Notes: generated by a model not told the origin, from the letters alone. A stretch of 64,000 nucleotides of DNA from Natrinema sp. DC36 (GCF_020405225.1 NZ_CP084473.1:124001-188000), one strand, 5' to 3'; positions 43,154-52,526 are shown, counted from the stretch's first letter. Translations and numbers: made by a program.

Positions 43154-43876
43154 ATGACGCTCCAGGTCACGGTGTGGAACGAGAACGTCCACGAGCGCGA
43201 GGAACCGGAGATCGGCGAACTGTATCCCGACGGCATTCACGGCGCGATCGCGGAGGCCATCGAGGAAGACGGCCACGACGTGCGGACCGCGACGCTCGGC
43301 GAGCCGGAACACGGGCTCACCGAGGCGGTACTGGCGAACACCGACGTGCTCGTCTGGTGGTCTCACTGCGCGAACGACGAAGTCGACGACGAGGTCGCGA
43401 GCCGGGTCGTCGACCGAGTCCACGAGGGAATGGGCTTCGTTCCGCTCCACTCCGGGAAGAACTCCAAGCCGTTCACGCGGCTGATGGGGACGACCTGTAA
43501 CATCAAGTACCGCCACGGCGGCGAAACCGAGCGGGTGTGGGCCGCCGACCCCGGCCACCCCATCGCCGACGGCCTCGAGGAGTCATTCGAGATCCCCGCC
43601 ACCGAGATGTACGGCGAACCCTACGACGTTCCCGAACCCGACCGGACCGTGTTCATCTCGTGGTTTGAGGGCGGCGAAGTGTTCCGCTCGGGCGTTTGCT
43701 ACCGGCGCGGCCGCGGACGGATCTTCGCGTTCCGGCCCGGCCACGAGGAGTACCCGATCTTCTATCAGGACGAGGTGCGAACGGTCGTTCGGAACGCCGT
43801 CGAGTGGGCCGCGCCCGTCGAGGGCGCCGACGCCGTGTACGGCGAGGTCGAACCGATCGAATCGATCGACGAGTAG
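43154..43876 (+). CDS. ThuA-like (trehalose utilisation) family protein
   Basis: 240 residues of the class I glutamine-amidotransferase-like ThuA family: [60 protein letters not shown] (His and Ser in the active-site region) and the end [20 protein letters not shown]. In rhizobia ThuA works with ThuB in 3-keto-sugar metabolism, and homologues occur in many sugar-acid clusters. A TATA-like CTTATTT (43122-43128) supports a separate leaderless transcript. Confidence 0.85.
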   Translation: MTLQVTVWNENVHEREEPEIGELYPDGIHGAIAEAIEEDGHDVRTATLGEPEHGLTEAVLANTDVLVWWSHCANDEVDDEVASRVVDRVHEGMGFVPLHSGKNSKPFTRLMGTTCNIKYRHGGETERVWAADPGHPIADGLEESFEIPATEMYGEPYDVPEPDRTVFISWFEGGEVFRSGVCYRRGRGRIFAFRPGHEEYPIFYQDEVRTVVRNAVEWAAPVEGADAVYGEVEPIESIDE

Positions 43877-43986
43877 CGCCGCTCGTCGTTCGTCGCGAGG
43901 TGCATCCGATCGGTTTCGGCGGGCGAGACCGCTGCCGTCGAACGCGAGTCAATCGCGCGCCGGAAAACGGAGACGTTGTGGTTGCC

Positions 43987-44973
43987 TTACTCGAACGCGG
44001 GGATGACCTCTTCGCCGAACAGCCGAATCTGGTCCTCGACGAGGTCCTTGGGCATTCCGGAGTGGTGGAAGCGCAGGGTGAGTTCGTTCAGGGGGAACCG
44101 CTCCCGAATGGCCTCGATCTGCTCGATGATCTGTTCGGGCGTCCCGTAGATGAAGCGGTCGTCCGCGAGCTCCTCGAAGTCCTCGACGCTGTCGGCGTTC
44201 ATCAGCGGGTGGGAGAACTCGCCGCCGTACTCGTCGAGGTAGGTGGTGTGGAGGTACTCCTTGCGCTCCATGACCTCCGCTTCGGTCTCGGCGATGACGG
44301 CCTCGCGCATCAGCGGATGGGACAGCTCCTCCCAGTCCTGGTCGGTCTCCGCGACGCGTTCCTGCTGGAGTTCCTTCCGGTCCTCGACGGTGGCGAGGTC
44401 GGCGACGACGCCGGGCACCCACGCGTCGGAGAACTTCACGGAGCGGCCGATCTGTTTGTCGCCCCAGCCGCCGATCCAGACCTCCGGTCGGGGCTGCTGG
44501 ATCGTGTCGGGGAGCGGCTGCCAGTCCTCGACGGAGAAGAACGGACAGTCGTAGGAGATCGGTCCGTCGGACTCGAAGAACTCCTTGATGAACTGGATGC
44601 CTTCGATCATCCGGCCCGCTCGCTCGTCCATCGGGACGTCGAAGGCGTCGAACTCCTTCTCGACGTAGCCGAGGCCGACGCCCAGGGTCAGGCGGCCGCC
44701 GGAGATATTGTCGAGCATCGCCGCGCGTTGGGCGACCTCAACGGGCTTGTACAGCGGCAGGATCAGGACGCTCGTCACGAGCTCGAGATCCTCGGTTCCC
44801 TGCGCGATGCTGGTCAGGCGCGTCAGCGGCGCGGGCCAGTAGTTGTCGCCCTCCGTCGCCTGGTGATCGTTGACCCAGCAGGTCTCGAATCCGACGCCCT
44901 CGGCGACCTGACACTGCTCGACGACGCCTTCCCACGTCTCTCCACCCTCGATGGGGAATATTCCGAATTTCAT
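43987..44973 (-). CDS. LLM-class (F420/FMN) oxidoreductase of the pectin island
   Basis: 328 residues from MKFGIFPIEGGETWEGVVEQ (ATG at 44971-44973). LLM signatures: VGFETCWVNDHQATEGDNYW, ELVTSVLILPLYKPVEVAQR, NISGGRLTLGVGLGYVEKEF and PEVWIGGWGDKQIGRSVKFS. The closest well-known relatives are F420-dependent glucose-6-phosphate dehydrogenase-like and nitrilotriacetate monooxygenase-like proteins. It is only distantly related to the LLM gene at 10487. Possible dehydrogenase for a sugar or sugar acid; substrate unknown. Confidence 0.8.
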   Translation of the reverse strand: MKFGIFPIEGGETWEGVVEQCQVAEGVGFETCWVNDHQATEGDNYWPAPLTRLTSIAQGTEDLELVTSVLILPLYKPVEVAQRAAMLDNISGGRLTLGVGLGYVEKEFDAFDVPMDERAGRMIEGIQFIKEFFESDGPISYDCPFFSVEDWQPLPDTIQQPRPEVWIGGWGDKQIGRSVKFSDAWVPGVVADLATVEDRKELQQERVAETDQDWEELSHPLMREAVIAETEAEVMERKEYLHTTYLDEYGGEFSHPLMNADSVEDFEELADDRFIYGTPEQIIEQIEAIRERFPLNELTLRFHHSGMPKDLVEDQIRLFGEEVIPAFE

Positions 44974-45120
44974 CGTTTCTGACCAGCGATTGGGACGCAC
45001 TTACCTCTTGTGCTATTCCGCCTCGAGTCCGCCAGCGCTCGCCCGCGGGGTTCTTGCCGTCCGGGGGATCGAGGCCGGCGGTCGTCACGTTAATTGGCCA
45101 CCTTCGAGTAGGTGAGTCGA

Positions 45121-46296
45121 ATGCGAATCACCGACTACGAGCTGTACGAGGTACCCCCTCGCTGGCAGTTCTTAAAACTCGAAACGAGCGACGGACGCGT
45201 CGGCTGGGGAGAGGTATACACGAAGTGGCACTTCGCGGGCGACAGCGATCCGGCGACGCGGAGCGCGGTCGACCAGTTGATGCACCAGTACGTCCTCGGC
45301 GAGGACCCGAGCCGCATCGAGTACCTCTGGCAGGCGATGTACCGCAGCAGCTTCTACCGTGGCGGTCCGGTCCACATGAGCGCCATCGCTGGCATCGACG
45401 AGGCGCTGTGGGACCTGAAAGGGAAGGCGGCCGGTATGCCGGTCTACGAACTGCTTGGCGGGCCCGCGCGCGACCGCGTTCGGCTCTACAAGCACGTTCG
45501 GGCACACGATGTCGACGACGTCTCGGACCCGGCAGCCGCGGCGGCCGCGGAGGCGCGCGAGCACGTCGAGGCGGGATACACCGCCGTGAAGCTCGTTCCG
45601 ACGGGCGGCCTCGAGATCGTCGATACGCCGGCGGCAGTCGACCGGGCGCGCGAAATCGTCGGCGCCGTTCGCGATGCCGTCGGCCCCGACATCGATGTCG
45701 CACTCGACTTCCACGGGCGCGCCTCGAAGGCGATGGCCCGCCGGCTGGCGTCCGCCCTCGAGGAGTTCGAACCGATGTTCGTCGAGGAGCCCGTGACGCC
45801 GGAGCACGATCACGCGCTGCCCCGGATCGCCGAGGGGACGACGATCCCGATCGCAACCGGCGAGCGCCTCTATTCCCGTGGGGATTTCCGGCCGATCCTC
45901 GAGGCGGACGCAGTCGATATCGTCCAGCCGGACGTCTCGAGCGCCGGCGGAATCACCGAGACGAAGAAGATCGCGGACGTGGCGGAGACGTACGACGTCT
46001 CGATCGCTCCTCACTGCCCCATCGGACCGTTGGCGCTGGCGTCATCGCTGCACGTCGATGCGGCGGCGCCGAACGCCGTGATCCAGGAGCAGGTGATCGT
46101 TGGCGACGAGGCGGCGATGCGGTACGTCGAGAACGACGCCGTTTTCCAGCCGTCCGATGGCTCCCTCGAACTCCCAGACGGCCCCGGACTCGGACTCGAG
46201 ATCGACGAGGACCGCGTCCGAGAACTCGCGGGAACGGACCTCGGATTCGACCGGTCGCCGGCCCACCGCGCCGACGGGAGCGTCGGCGAGCGCTGA
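45121..46296 (+). CDS. D-galactonate dehydratase-like enolase-superfamily enzyme
   Basis: 391 residues from ATG 45121 (MRITDYELYEVPPRWQFLKL). The residues follow DgoD: Asp196 and His198 (ALDFHGR), Glu222 (FVEEPV), Glu248 (IATGERLYSR) and His298 (SIAPHCPIGPLALASSLHVD). This Asp-x-His and HCP pattern distinguishes it from the other MR-type enzyme at 38680. It should dehydrate an aldonate such as galactonate or a related acid to the 2-keto-3-deoxy acid for a DapA-like aldolase. The TATA-like GTTAATT lies 28-33 bases before this start. Confidence 0.88.
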   Translation: MRITDYELYEVPPRWQFLKLETSDGRVGWGEVYTKWHFAGDSDPATRSAVDQLMHQYVLGEDPSRIEYLWQAMYRSSFYRGGPVHMSAIAGIDEALWDLKGKAAGMPVYELLGGPARDRVRLYKHVRAHDVDDVSDPAAAAAAEAREHVEAGYTAVKLVPTGGLEIVDTPAAVDRAREIVGAVRDAVGPDIDVALDFHGRASKAMARRLASALEEFEPMFVEEPVTPEHDHALPRIAEGTTIPIATGERLYSRGDFRPILEADAVDIVQPDVSSAGGITETKKIADVAETYDVSIAPHCPIGPLALASSLHVDAAAPNAVIQEQVIVGDEAAMRYVENDAVFQPSDGSLELPDGPGLGLEIDEDRVRELAGTDLGFDRSPAHRADGSVGER

Positions 46297-46528
46297 CCGG
46301 CACGGCGACGAACTCGGCGGCGGTCAGCGCTACGGTGTCGCCCCCGCCGAGTCCTCCGAGCAGGAGGTCCACCAGCCGCTGGCGGCCGTCCCCTCGCCGC
46401 ACGCCGACTCGAGGGCGTCGATCGGCTGTCGTTCCGGCGGTGTCATCGGCGCTGCGGCGGTGACCTCGACGCTGAACGGACGGCTGTTACCGGGGTCTAC
46501 CGACGGAACGGCGGGAAGGGAGCGTCGG

Positions 46529-48256
46529 TCAGGGCGGGCTGGCGTTCGGATCTTCGACGGCCAGCGCCCACTGATCGACCCACTCGCGCAGGCCGTTGCT
46601 CGGCGGGTTCAGCGAGCGGGTGTTCTCCGAGAGGCTCGGGTAGCCGCCGACATCGTCCGGGTGTGCCACCCAGTAATCGTACGGCGAGTCCGTGTACGCG
46701 TCGCCTGCTCTGCGTTCGATCTCGTCGACGACCCTCGAGTCGTTGGCGGTCCGGTCGGCCGGTCGCGCACCGGCGGCGGAGAGGTTGTGGCTTTCCACGC
46801 TGCTCGATCCCATCGCGTCGAGCCCGCTCGGCCAGAGCGGACGACTCGACAGTTCGGCGGTCCCGCCGGTCAGCGGCGTCGAACTCGGGTCCGTGACGTT
46901 GTCCTCGAGGTAGGCGTTGCCGTCCTCGATGACCGTGTCGCCGAGGTCCTGAGGGATGAAGTAATTCCCGACGAGCGAGGCCTCCGTGTCCCCGTCCATG
47001 TTGACCGACTCGTTGAAGAAGTACATCACGTTGTTGGCGAGGACGCTGCGCGTTTCGCTCTTCAGTCGGGGGACGCGTCCCCGGACCTTCGCCCAGACGT
47101 TGCCCGCCAGCGTGACGTTGTCGGCGCCGTCGCCGATCAGCGAGCCGTAGTTGTGGTCCGAGCCGTCGCCGTAGGGGTCGTACAGCCCCTCGTATATCAG
47201 GCAGTTCGTGACGGTGGTGTCGTTCGTGTCGTATCCTACCGAGAGACACTCGTCGACGCCCCACGAGGCGCTGACGTGGTCGACGACGTTGTTCGTCGTG
47301 CCGTCGGCGGTGTTGAACGAGTCGTTGCTCTGAATGTCGCCGTCGGAGCCGGGACCGACGCGCGATCTGATATGCTGGACGACGCAGTCGTCGGCGTCGA
47401 CCTGAACCTGCCCCTTGACGAAGGTGATCCCCGGCGAGGGAGCGGTCTGGCCGGCGACCCAGCAGTTGTCCTCGGTGATCGCGAGCGAGTCGCCCCCCAG
47501 ATCGATCGTCCCTGAGGTCTCGAAGACGATCAGTCGCGGACCGCTGGTCTGGAACGCGTCCTCGACGGCGCTGCGAGTCGGTTCGGTTACCGTGATCACC
47601 TGGACCCCGTCGTCGAACCACGACGTGTCTGCGAAGCCGGCGTCGAGGCCGAACGCCGAGGTGGTGTCGCCGCCCCCGCCGTCGCCGTCGTCACCGCCGT
47701 TTCCACCGTCGCCGCCGGAGAGGTTCTCGAGGTCGAAACGCTGGTTGTCGTTGCCGTAGTCCTCCCAGGTGAGAACGTCCGCGCCGTCCCCGGTCGACCG
47801 GCCTTCGACGTCCACGACGAGCCCGGTCTGAACGTTCTCGATCCTGTAGTGGCCGTCGCTGTCCCGGACGACTTCCCAGCGCTGCCGGTCGGTGTCCGAC
47901 CACCCGTGCTGGACGCAGGAAGCGCCGTTATCGCCGCCAGTTCCCTCGACGTCCAGTACTTTGTCGCTGTTGACGTTACCGATCCGGTAGACGTTGCCCG
48001 AGAGGTGTTCGAACCGCCAGCGCTGGTTGTCGTCCCCGTCCCAGCTCTGTTGCTGGACGTTCGCACCGTCAGCGGTTGAACCGCCTGCCAGGTCCAGCGA
48101 CTTCCCGCTGTGAACCGGCGTGATGCGGTAGACGGCGCCGTCTTCGACGCCGGACGCCTCGGCCGCTCCTGTCCCGGAGAAGCCGGCCAATGCGCCGAGT
48201 GCTATTCCTGTCGATCCGACTGCCTTCTTCAAATATGATCTCCGATAGTGTGTCAT
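46529..48256 (-). CDS. secreted pectate-lyase-like protein with ricin-type lectin domain
   Basis: 575 residues. A Tat signal (YRRSYLKKAVGSTGIALGAL) is followed by three ricin-B beta-trefoil units, each with the QxW motif (DDNQRWRFEHL, TDRQRWEVVRD, NDNQRFDLENL), a Gly/Asp-rich linker (about 182-198), and a right-handed beta-helix domain. The helix domain carries PL1-like landmarks TSGTIDLGGDSLAITEDNCW, VAGQTAPSPGITFVKGQVQV, NNVVDHVSASWGVDECLS and the terminal SRPLWPSGL and ARPADRT, which recur in the second lyase at 61309. It presumably binds and cleaves pectate outside the cell. Divergent from the uronate dehydrogenase gene. Confidence 0.88.
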   Translation of the reverse strand: MTHYRRSYLKKAVGSTGIALGALAGFSGTGAAEASGVEDGAVYRITPVHSGKSLDLAGGSTADGANVQQQSWDGDDNQRWRFEHLSGNVYRIGNVNSDKVLDVEGTGGDNGASCVQHGWSDTDRQRWEVVRDSDGHYRIENVQTGLVVDVEGRSTGDGADVLTWEDYGNDNQRFDLENLSGGDGGNGGDDGDGGGGDTTSAFGLDAGFADTSWFDDGVQVITVTEPTRSAVEDAFQTSGPRLIVFETSGTIDLGGDSLAITEDNCWVAGQTAPSPGITFVKGQVQVDADDCVVQHIRSRVGPGSDGDIQSNDSFNTADGTTNNVVDHVSASWGVDECLSVGYDTNDTTVTNCLIYEGLYDPYGDGSDHNYGSLIGDGADNVTLAGNVWAKVRGRVPRLKSETRSVLANNVMYFFNESVNMDGDTEASLVGNYFIPQDLGDTVIEDGNAYLEDNVTDPSSTPLTGGTAELSSRPLWPSGLDAMGSSSVESHNLSAAGARPADRTANDSRVVDEIERRAGDAYTDSPYDYWVAHPDDVGGYPSLSENTRSLNPPSNGLREWVDQWALAVEDPNASPP

Positions 48257-48266
48257 TAATAGACAC
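48250..48266. promoter_or_regulatory. inverted repeat at the start of the ricin-type lyase gene
   Basis: GTGTC-N7-GACAC covering the ATG (48254-48256 on the minus strand). As the gene is probably leaderless (TATA-like run 25 bases upstream), the repeat overlaps the transcription start. Confidence 0.4.
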
Positions 48267-48278
48267 CAGTTCTAGAGC

Positions 48279-48295
48279 ATACATTATACAATATA
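48279..48295. promoter_or_regulatory. 17-bp promoter motif shared with DapA-like gene 2
   Basis: ATACATTATACAATATA, identical over 17 bases to 40898-40914. On the minus strand it supplies the TATA box about 25 bases before the lyase start. Confidence 0.5.
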
Positions 48296-48487
48296 AATCT
48301 TTGTCACACAAGTACTGTTACAAACTGGCGGACGAAACTCCCGTTTCGGCGACATCGCACAGCGCATCCAGATGGATTCTGACGATCCGTTGATCGTACC
48401 GCTGACGGCTCCCGTCGGCGCAGTCGACCCGATGCGACCGGACTACGGGACCGATATTTTGATGGTGTCCCCGAAAGGGCTAGACGT

Positions 48488-49327
48488 ATGGACGTACTGA
48501 TGACCGGCGTGTACGGCCGGTGTGGAACCGCAGTTATCGACCGCCTTCACGAGGACCCAGAGTACGACTTCACGTACTTCAATCGCTCCGACCGTTCCGA
48601 GGGCGAACCTTACGGCGAACTGGACACCGTCGTCGCGGACATCTCGGACAAGGAAGCGCTCGAGTCCGCCGCCGAGGGACAGGACGCGATGGTTCACATG
48701 GCGGCCTACCCCTACACGGACGGCGAGTGGTCCGATATTTTCGAGCCGAACATTATCGGGATGTACAACGCGCTCGAGGCGGCTCGCGAGCAGGAACTGG
48801 AGTCGTTCGTGTTCATCTCCTCGAATCACGTGATGGGGCTGTACGAACTCGACAACGCCCCCGAGATCTACTACCCGGACCACGACCTCGTCGTGGACCA
48901 CACGGACCCGGTCCGGCCGGACTCCTACTACGGCGCGTCCAAGGCCTTCGGCGAGGACCTCGGTCGCTACTACGTCGAGCAACACGAGTACCCCAAACAG
49001 TTCTACGCGCTCCGCGTGTGTAGCGTCCGGATGCCCGAATACGACCACCCCTACGGCGACGCCGAGAAGGGCGTCGATGACGGGGAGTTCGAGCGCGGGA
49101 GCGAGGAGTACGAGCACACCGTCGCCCGCATGAAGGCCATGTGGCAGTCCCGCCGGGACTTCGCCCATCAGGTCGAGTGCTGTCTGGACGACGACGACGT
49201 TGAGTTCGGCATCTTCAGCGGCGTCAGCGACAACCACCGCCGGTGGTACGACCTCGAACACGCGCGCTCACGAATCGGCTACGATCCACAGGACGACGGC
49301 GAAGAGTGGGACGCGCCGCCGGAGTAA
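48488..49327 (+). CDS. udh: uronate dehydrogenase-like SDR (NAD-dependent epimerase/dehydratase family)
   Basis: 279 residues, extended SDR. The Rossmann motif is GVYGRCG (7-13), the acidic residue binding the adenine ribose follows (FNRSDRS), with the catalytic Tyr148-x3-Lys152 (DSYYGASKAFG) and active-site Ser111/112 (FISSNHV). The motif VHMAAYP and the end with YDLEHARSRIGYDPQDDGEE match bacterial and archaeal uronate dehydrogenases, which oxidise galacturonate or glucuronate to the aldarolactone. This is the entry step of the oxidative pathway encoded here. TATA-like ATATTTT lies about 33 bases upstream. Confidence 0.85.
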   Translation: MDVLMTGVYGRCGTAVIDRLHEDPEYDFTYFNRSDRSEGEPYGELDTVVADISDKEALESAAEGQDAMVHMAAYPYTDGEWSDIFEPNIIGMYNALEAAREQELESFVFISSNHVMGLYELDNAPEIYYPDHDLVVDHTDPVRPDSYYGASKAFGEDLGRYYVEQHEYPKQFYALRVCSVRMPEYDHPYGDAEKGVDDGEFERGSEEYEHTVARMKAMWQSRRDFAHQVECCLDDDDVEFGIFSGVSDNHRRWYDLEHARSRIGYDPQDDGEEWDAPPE

Positions 49328-49465
49328 CGACGGTCTCCGGTGTCCCCCTCCGTTCGACGGAGGACGGGGCGTCGTCTGCACGGCCCTCGAGACGGGAGTT
49401 CCGGTTCGGAAGCCGCGCGCCATTGCGTCGAAAGGTTTAGACCCTCTCGAGCGGATCGATTCCAC

Positions 49466-49516
49466 ATGGACTGCATCGGCGAGACCGGCAGTGTACGCTC
49501 TCGGGTGACTCGATGA
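49466..49516 (+). CDS. possible 16-residue leader ORF before the MBL gene
   Basis: ATG 49466 encodes 16 residues (MDCIGETGSVRSRVTR) and its TGA (49514-49516) overlaps the ATG of the following gene. A TATA-like GGTTTAG lies about 30 bases before this ATG, while none lies at the right distance for 49513. So the leader is probably translated first, from a leaderless mRNA, and the main gene reinitiates behind it. Confidence 0.35.
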   Translation: MDCIGETGSVRSRVTR

Positions 49517-50361
49517 CGATCAACAGCGACTGGGGCGAGTGGTGGGCCCGCGAGGAACTCTACGAACCGTCGATAACAGGCGTTTCGCTGTGGTTCCTCG
49601 GCGTGACCGGCTGGGCGATCAGGACGCCCGAGACGACGATTTTCATCGATCCCTACTTCAGCACCGAACGGGACCGCGAGTACGTCGCCCGGATGCCGCC
49701 GGTGCCGATGGAACCCCAGTGGGCCGAAGCCTGCGACGCCGTGTTCTGTACGCACGACCACCGCGACCACTTCTGGCCCCCCTCGTTCGGTCCACTGCTG
49801 GACCACGGGGGATCGGTCCACGCGCCGCCAGAGTGTTACGATAATCACGACGTCAGCGAGATTCCGGCAGAGCAGCGGGAGGTCGCCGAACCCGGCGACA
49901 CCTACGTGATCGGCGATCTGACGATCCGCGTTCGGGACGGCCGCGACCCCGACGCCGACGGGAGCGTCACCTACGTGCTCGAACACGAGGAGGGAACCAT
50001 CTTCCACGGCGGCGACAACCGGCCTTGCGAGGCGTTCCGCGACGTCGGCGAGGAGTTCGACATCGACATGGGCATGCTCTCCTACGGGACCAGCGGTCGC
50101 ATCGTGATGGACGGCGAAGTCAAGCGTCGGAAACTGTACAACGACGCTCAGGACGTCGTCGAGGCCGCCAACGCCCTCGAGATCGATCGGCTAGTCCCAA
50201 CCCACTGGCGGCGCTGGCGGTCGATCCAGGCCGATCCCGGCGCGCTCTCGAAGGCCGCGACGACCTTCGAGTACCCCCGCGTGATCGAGGAGATCGAGGT
50301 CGGCGACCGCCTCCGACTCGACCGACCCGGGATCGTCCCGCCGGCCCGTCTCGACGGGTAG
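49513..50361 (+). CDS. metallo-beta-lactamase-fold hydrolase, candidate aldarolactonase
   Basis: 282 residues of the UlaG-like MBL family: TTIFIDPYF, the zinc motif THDHRDH (around residue 80), GTIFHGGDNRPC and VPTHWRRWRS as later metal-ligand region. UlaG opens a sugar-acid lactone; directly behind uronate dehydrogenase, which produces an aldarolactone, hydrolysis of that lactone is the most economical function. This is inference from context. The start overlaps a 16-codon leader ORF by ATGA. Confidence 0.8.
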   Translation: MTINSDWGEWWAREELYEPSITGVSLWFLGVTGWAIRTPETTIFIDPYFSTERDREYVARMPPVPMEPQWAEACDAVFCTHDHRDHFWPPSFGPLLDHGGSVHAPPECYDNHDVSEIPAEQREVAEPGDTYVIGDLTIRVRDGRDPDADGSVTYVLEHEEGTIFHGGDNRPCEAFRDVGEEFDIDMGMLSYGTSGRIVMDGEVKRRKLYNDAQDVVEAANALEIDRLVPTHWRRWRSIQADPGALSKAATTFEYPRVIEEIEVGDRLRLDRPGIVPPARLDG

Positions 50362-50676
50362 TGAGCGGTCGCCTCTCGCGAAGTCAGCGGTTTCGCGGCG
50401 ATTCAGCCTCGAGACCGCTTCGTTTCAGAGTTATCGAAGCGACTACCGGTAGCGTAGCTTCGGGAGAGTAGTCGGAGTCCCGGCGATCGCTGCGAGGCCC
50501 TTCTGACGAGATCGATTTGCGTCACTGACCGCCATCGATCACACGAGAGCCGTTCGATCAGCGCTCACGCGCTGGTCGCTACTGCGAGACTATCATCTCA
50601 CACCGTGACGGACGAGTCGAAGCAGCGATCGACGAAAAACGGAACGAGTGCTATGGGACGGGTCGACGGTGATCGG
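50362..50676. other. intergenic region, no gene seen
   Basis: GC-rich spacer of 315 bases between convergent genes; contains some short inverted repeats but no distinct terminator, ORF or RNA. Confidence 0.45.
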
Positions 50677-52137
50677 CTAGTAGTTCCGGTACACCGTCTT
50701 CGTCGACGTGAAGAAGTCGAGACCGGCGTCGCCCTGCTCTCGGTAGGTGTTCGTCGAGGACTGCTTGTAGCCGCCGAAGGGAACGTGGAGTTCCAGCCCC
50801 GTCGTCTTCTCGTTGACTTTCGCCACGCCCGCCTCGATGCGGTCGACGAACTCGCCGGCCTCGTTGAGGTCCTCCGTGACGATCGAGGCGGAGAGACCGT
50901 AGTCGACGTCGTTGGCCACCGCGAGCCCCTCCTCGAAGTCGCTCACCTTACTGACGGCGAGCACCGGACCGAACACCTCTTCCTGTGCGATTCGCATGTC
51001 GTTTTCCACGTCGGCGAAGACGGTCGGATCGACGAAGTAGCCGTCGGCGTACTCGCCGTCAGTGAGCTCCTCGCCGCCGGTGACCAGCTTCGCACCCTCG
51101 TCCTTCGCGATGTCGATGTACTCGAGAGTGCCATCGAGTTCGCTCTCCGAAACGTGAGGGCCCATATCGGGGTCGTCCATACCCGACCCGATCTCGATTG
51201 ACTCGGCGTACTCGACGATGGCTCCGACGAACTCGTCGTAGACGTCCTCGTGGACGATGGCTCGAGAGGCCGCGGTACACGACTGGCCGGTCGTCCCGAA
51301 CGCGCCGACGCCGAGAATCTCCGCCGCTTCCTCGATGTCCGCACTCGGCATCACGACCGTCGGGTTCTTCCCGCCCATTTCGGCCTGAACGCGCGTGAGG
51401 TCCTCCGCTGCGGTCTGGGCGACGGACGTCCCAACAGCAGTGCTACCGGTGAAGGAGACGCCGTCGATGTCCTCGTGGCCGGCGATCGGGCCGCCGACCT
51501 CTGAACCGGATCCAGTGACGAGGTTCGCTGCGCCGTCGGGGAGTCCCGCTTCGTCGAGGCATTCGAAGACGATGCGCACGACGTTGGGTGCCGCGGAGGC
51601 GGGCTTGAGAACTGCAGTGTTTCCGGCCGCGAGCGCCGGTGCGAGTTTCCACGCCGGAATGGCGATGGGGTAGTTCCACGGCGTGATGAGCCCCACCGTT
51701 CCGAGGGGTTCGCGTTTGGTGTACAGGTCCTTGTCCTGGCCGCTCGGGGATTTCACCGTACCGCCGATGTCGCGGGTCTTCTGTGCGTAGTAGTAGAAGA
51801 TATCGATGGCGCGCTGGACCTCGCCGCTCGCTTCGGAGTAGGTCTTCCCCTCCTCCCGGACCAGCGTCTCCGTCGCCTCCTCCTTGCGCGCTTCGAGGCG
51901 CTTCGCGGTGCTGTTGAGAACCGCGCCGCGTTCCGGGCTCGGCATGTTCGCCCACTCATCCTGTGCCGCGACGGCCGCGTCGATGGCCTCCTCGGCGTCA
52001 GCCGTCGTCGAGGCCTGGAAGTGCCCGACTATTTCGTCGCTATCGGCCGGGTTCCGTACTGCGAACGTCTCCCCAGCCGTTGATTCGATCCACTCTCCGC
52101 CAACGTAGTTGTTGTACGTCTCCGTCATCGTACCCAT
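50677..52137 (-). CDS. aldehyde dehydrogenase, likely 2-oxoglutarate semialdehyde dehydrogenase
   Basis: 486 residues from ATG 52135-52137 (MTET at 52128 is an alternative). NAD(P) enzyme with PWNYPIAIPAWKLAPALAAG, the glutamate in VQAEMGGKNPTVV and the catalytic cysteine in FGTTGQSCTAASR; the C-terminus VPFGGYKQSSTNTYREQG is typical of the semialdehyde group. In oxidative pentose and uronate pathways this enzyme turns 2-oxoglutarate semialdehyde into 2-oxoglutarate, which fits the DapA-like genes upstream. A TATA-like AATATTT (52158-52164) supports a leaderless transcript from this start. Confidence 0.9.
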   Translation of the reverse strand: MGTMTETYNNYVGGEWIESTAGETFAVRNPADSDEIVGHFQASTTADAEEAIDAAVAAQDEWANMPSPERGAVLNSTAKRLEARKEEATETLVREEGKTYSEASGEVQRAIDIFYYYAQKTRDIGGTVKSPSGQDKDLYTKREPLGTVGLITPWNYPIAIPAWKLAPALAAGNTAVLKPASAAPNVVRIVFECLDEAGLPDGAANLVTGSGSEVGGPIAGHEDIDGVSFTGSTAVGTSVAQTAAEDLTRVQAEMGGKNPTVVMPSADIEEAAEILGVGAFGTTGQSCTAASRAIVHEDVYDEFVGAIVEYAESIEIGSGMDDPDMGPHVSESELDGTLEYIDIAKDEGAKLVTGGEELTDGEYADGYFVDPTVFADVENDMRIAQEEVFGPVLAVSKVSDFEEGLAVANDVDYGLSASIVTEDLNEAGEFVDRIEAGVAKVNEKTTGLELHVPFGGYKQSSTNTYREQGDAGLDFFTSTKTVYRNY

Positions 52138-52232
52138 TGTTGACTCTCCTGGGTAGTAATATTTGGGAAACCGTTTTCGCTGTCGAGCCGACAGCCCAAC
52201 TGATTTATACTGGTATTCTGTAACAGGTGATA

Positions 52233-52526
52233 ATGGGAACCACACAATCGGACACCGAGACCGACGTGGATACTAGAACAGACCCGACCGACTCCGCATA
52301 CGAGCCGCCGAAGGGAATCGGCGGCGCCGTTCGCAATTCGGTGCTGCTCAAGATCGCGATCGGCGGCGTGCTGTTCGTCCTCATTGGTGCCTTTCTCGAT
52401 TCCGGCATCCTCGTCCCCACGGGCGAGCTCTGGAGCATTTGGGCGGCGATCTTCGCCACGTGGGGCGCCGGACTCATCCTCGCCGGACTCGTCGGGTACG
52501 GCTTCCTCTGGTGGAAGCGTTCCTGA
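52233..52526 (+). CDS. small membrane protein with two transmembrane segments
   Basis: ATG 52233 gives a 97-residue protein. An acidic, Asp/Thr-rich N-terminus (1-30) is followed by two hydrophobic helices (LLKIAIGGVLFVLIGAFL and WAAIFATWGAGLILAGLVGY) and a short basic tail (WWKRS), so the N-terminus is probably outside. Not recognised beyond this. TATA-like GATTTATAC lies about 27 bases upstream. Confidence 0.65.
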   Translation: MGTTQSDTETDVDTRTDPTDSAYEPPKGIGGAVRNSVLLKIAIGGVLFVLIGAFLDSGILVPTGELWSIWAAIFATWGAGLILAGLVGYGFLWWKRS

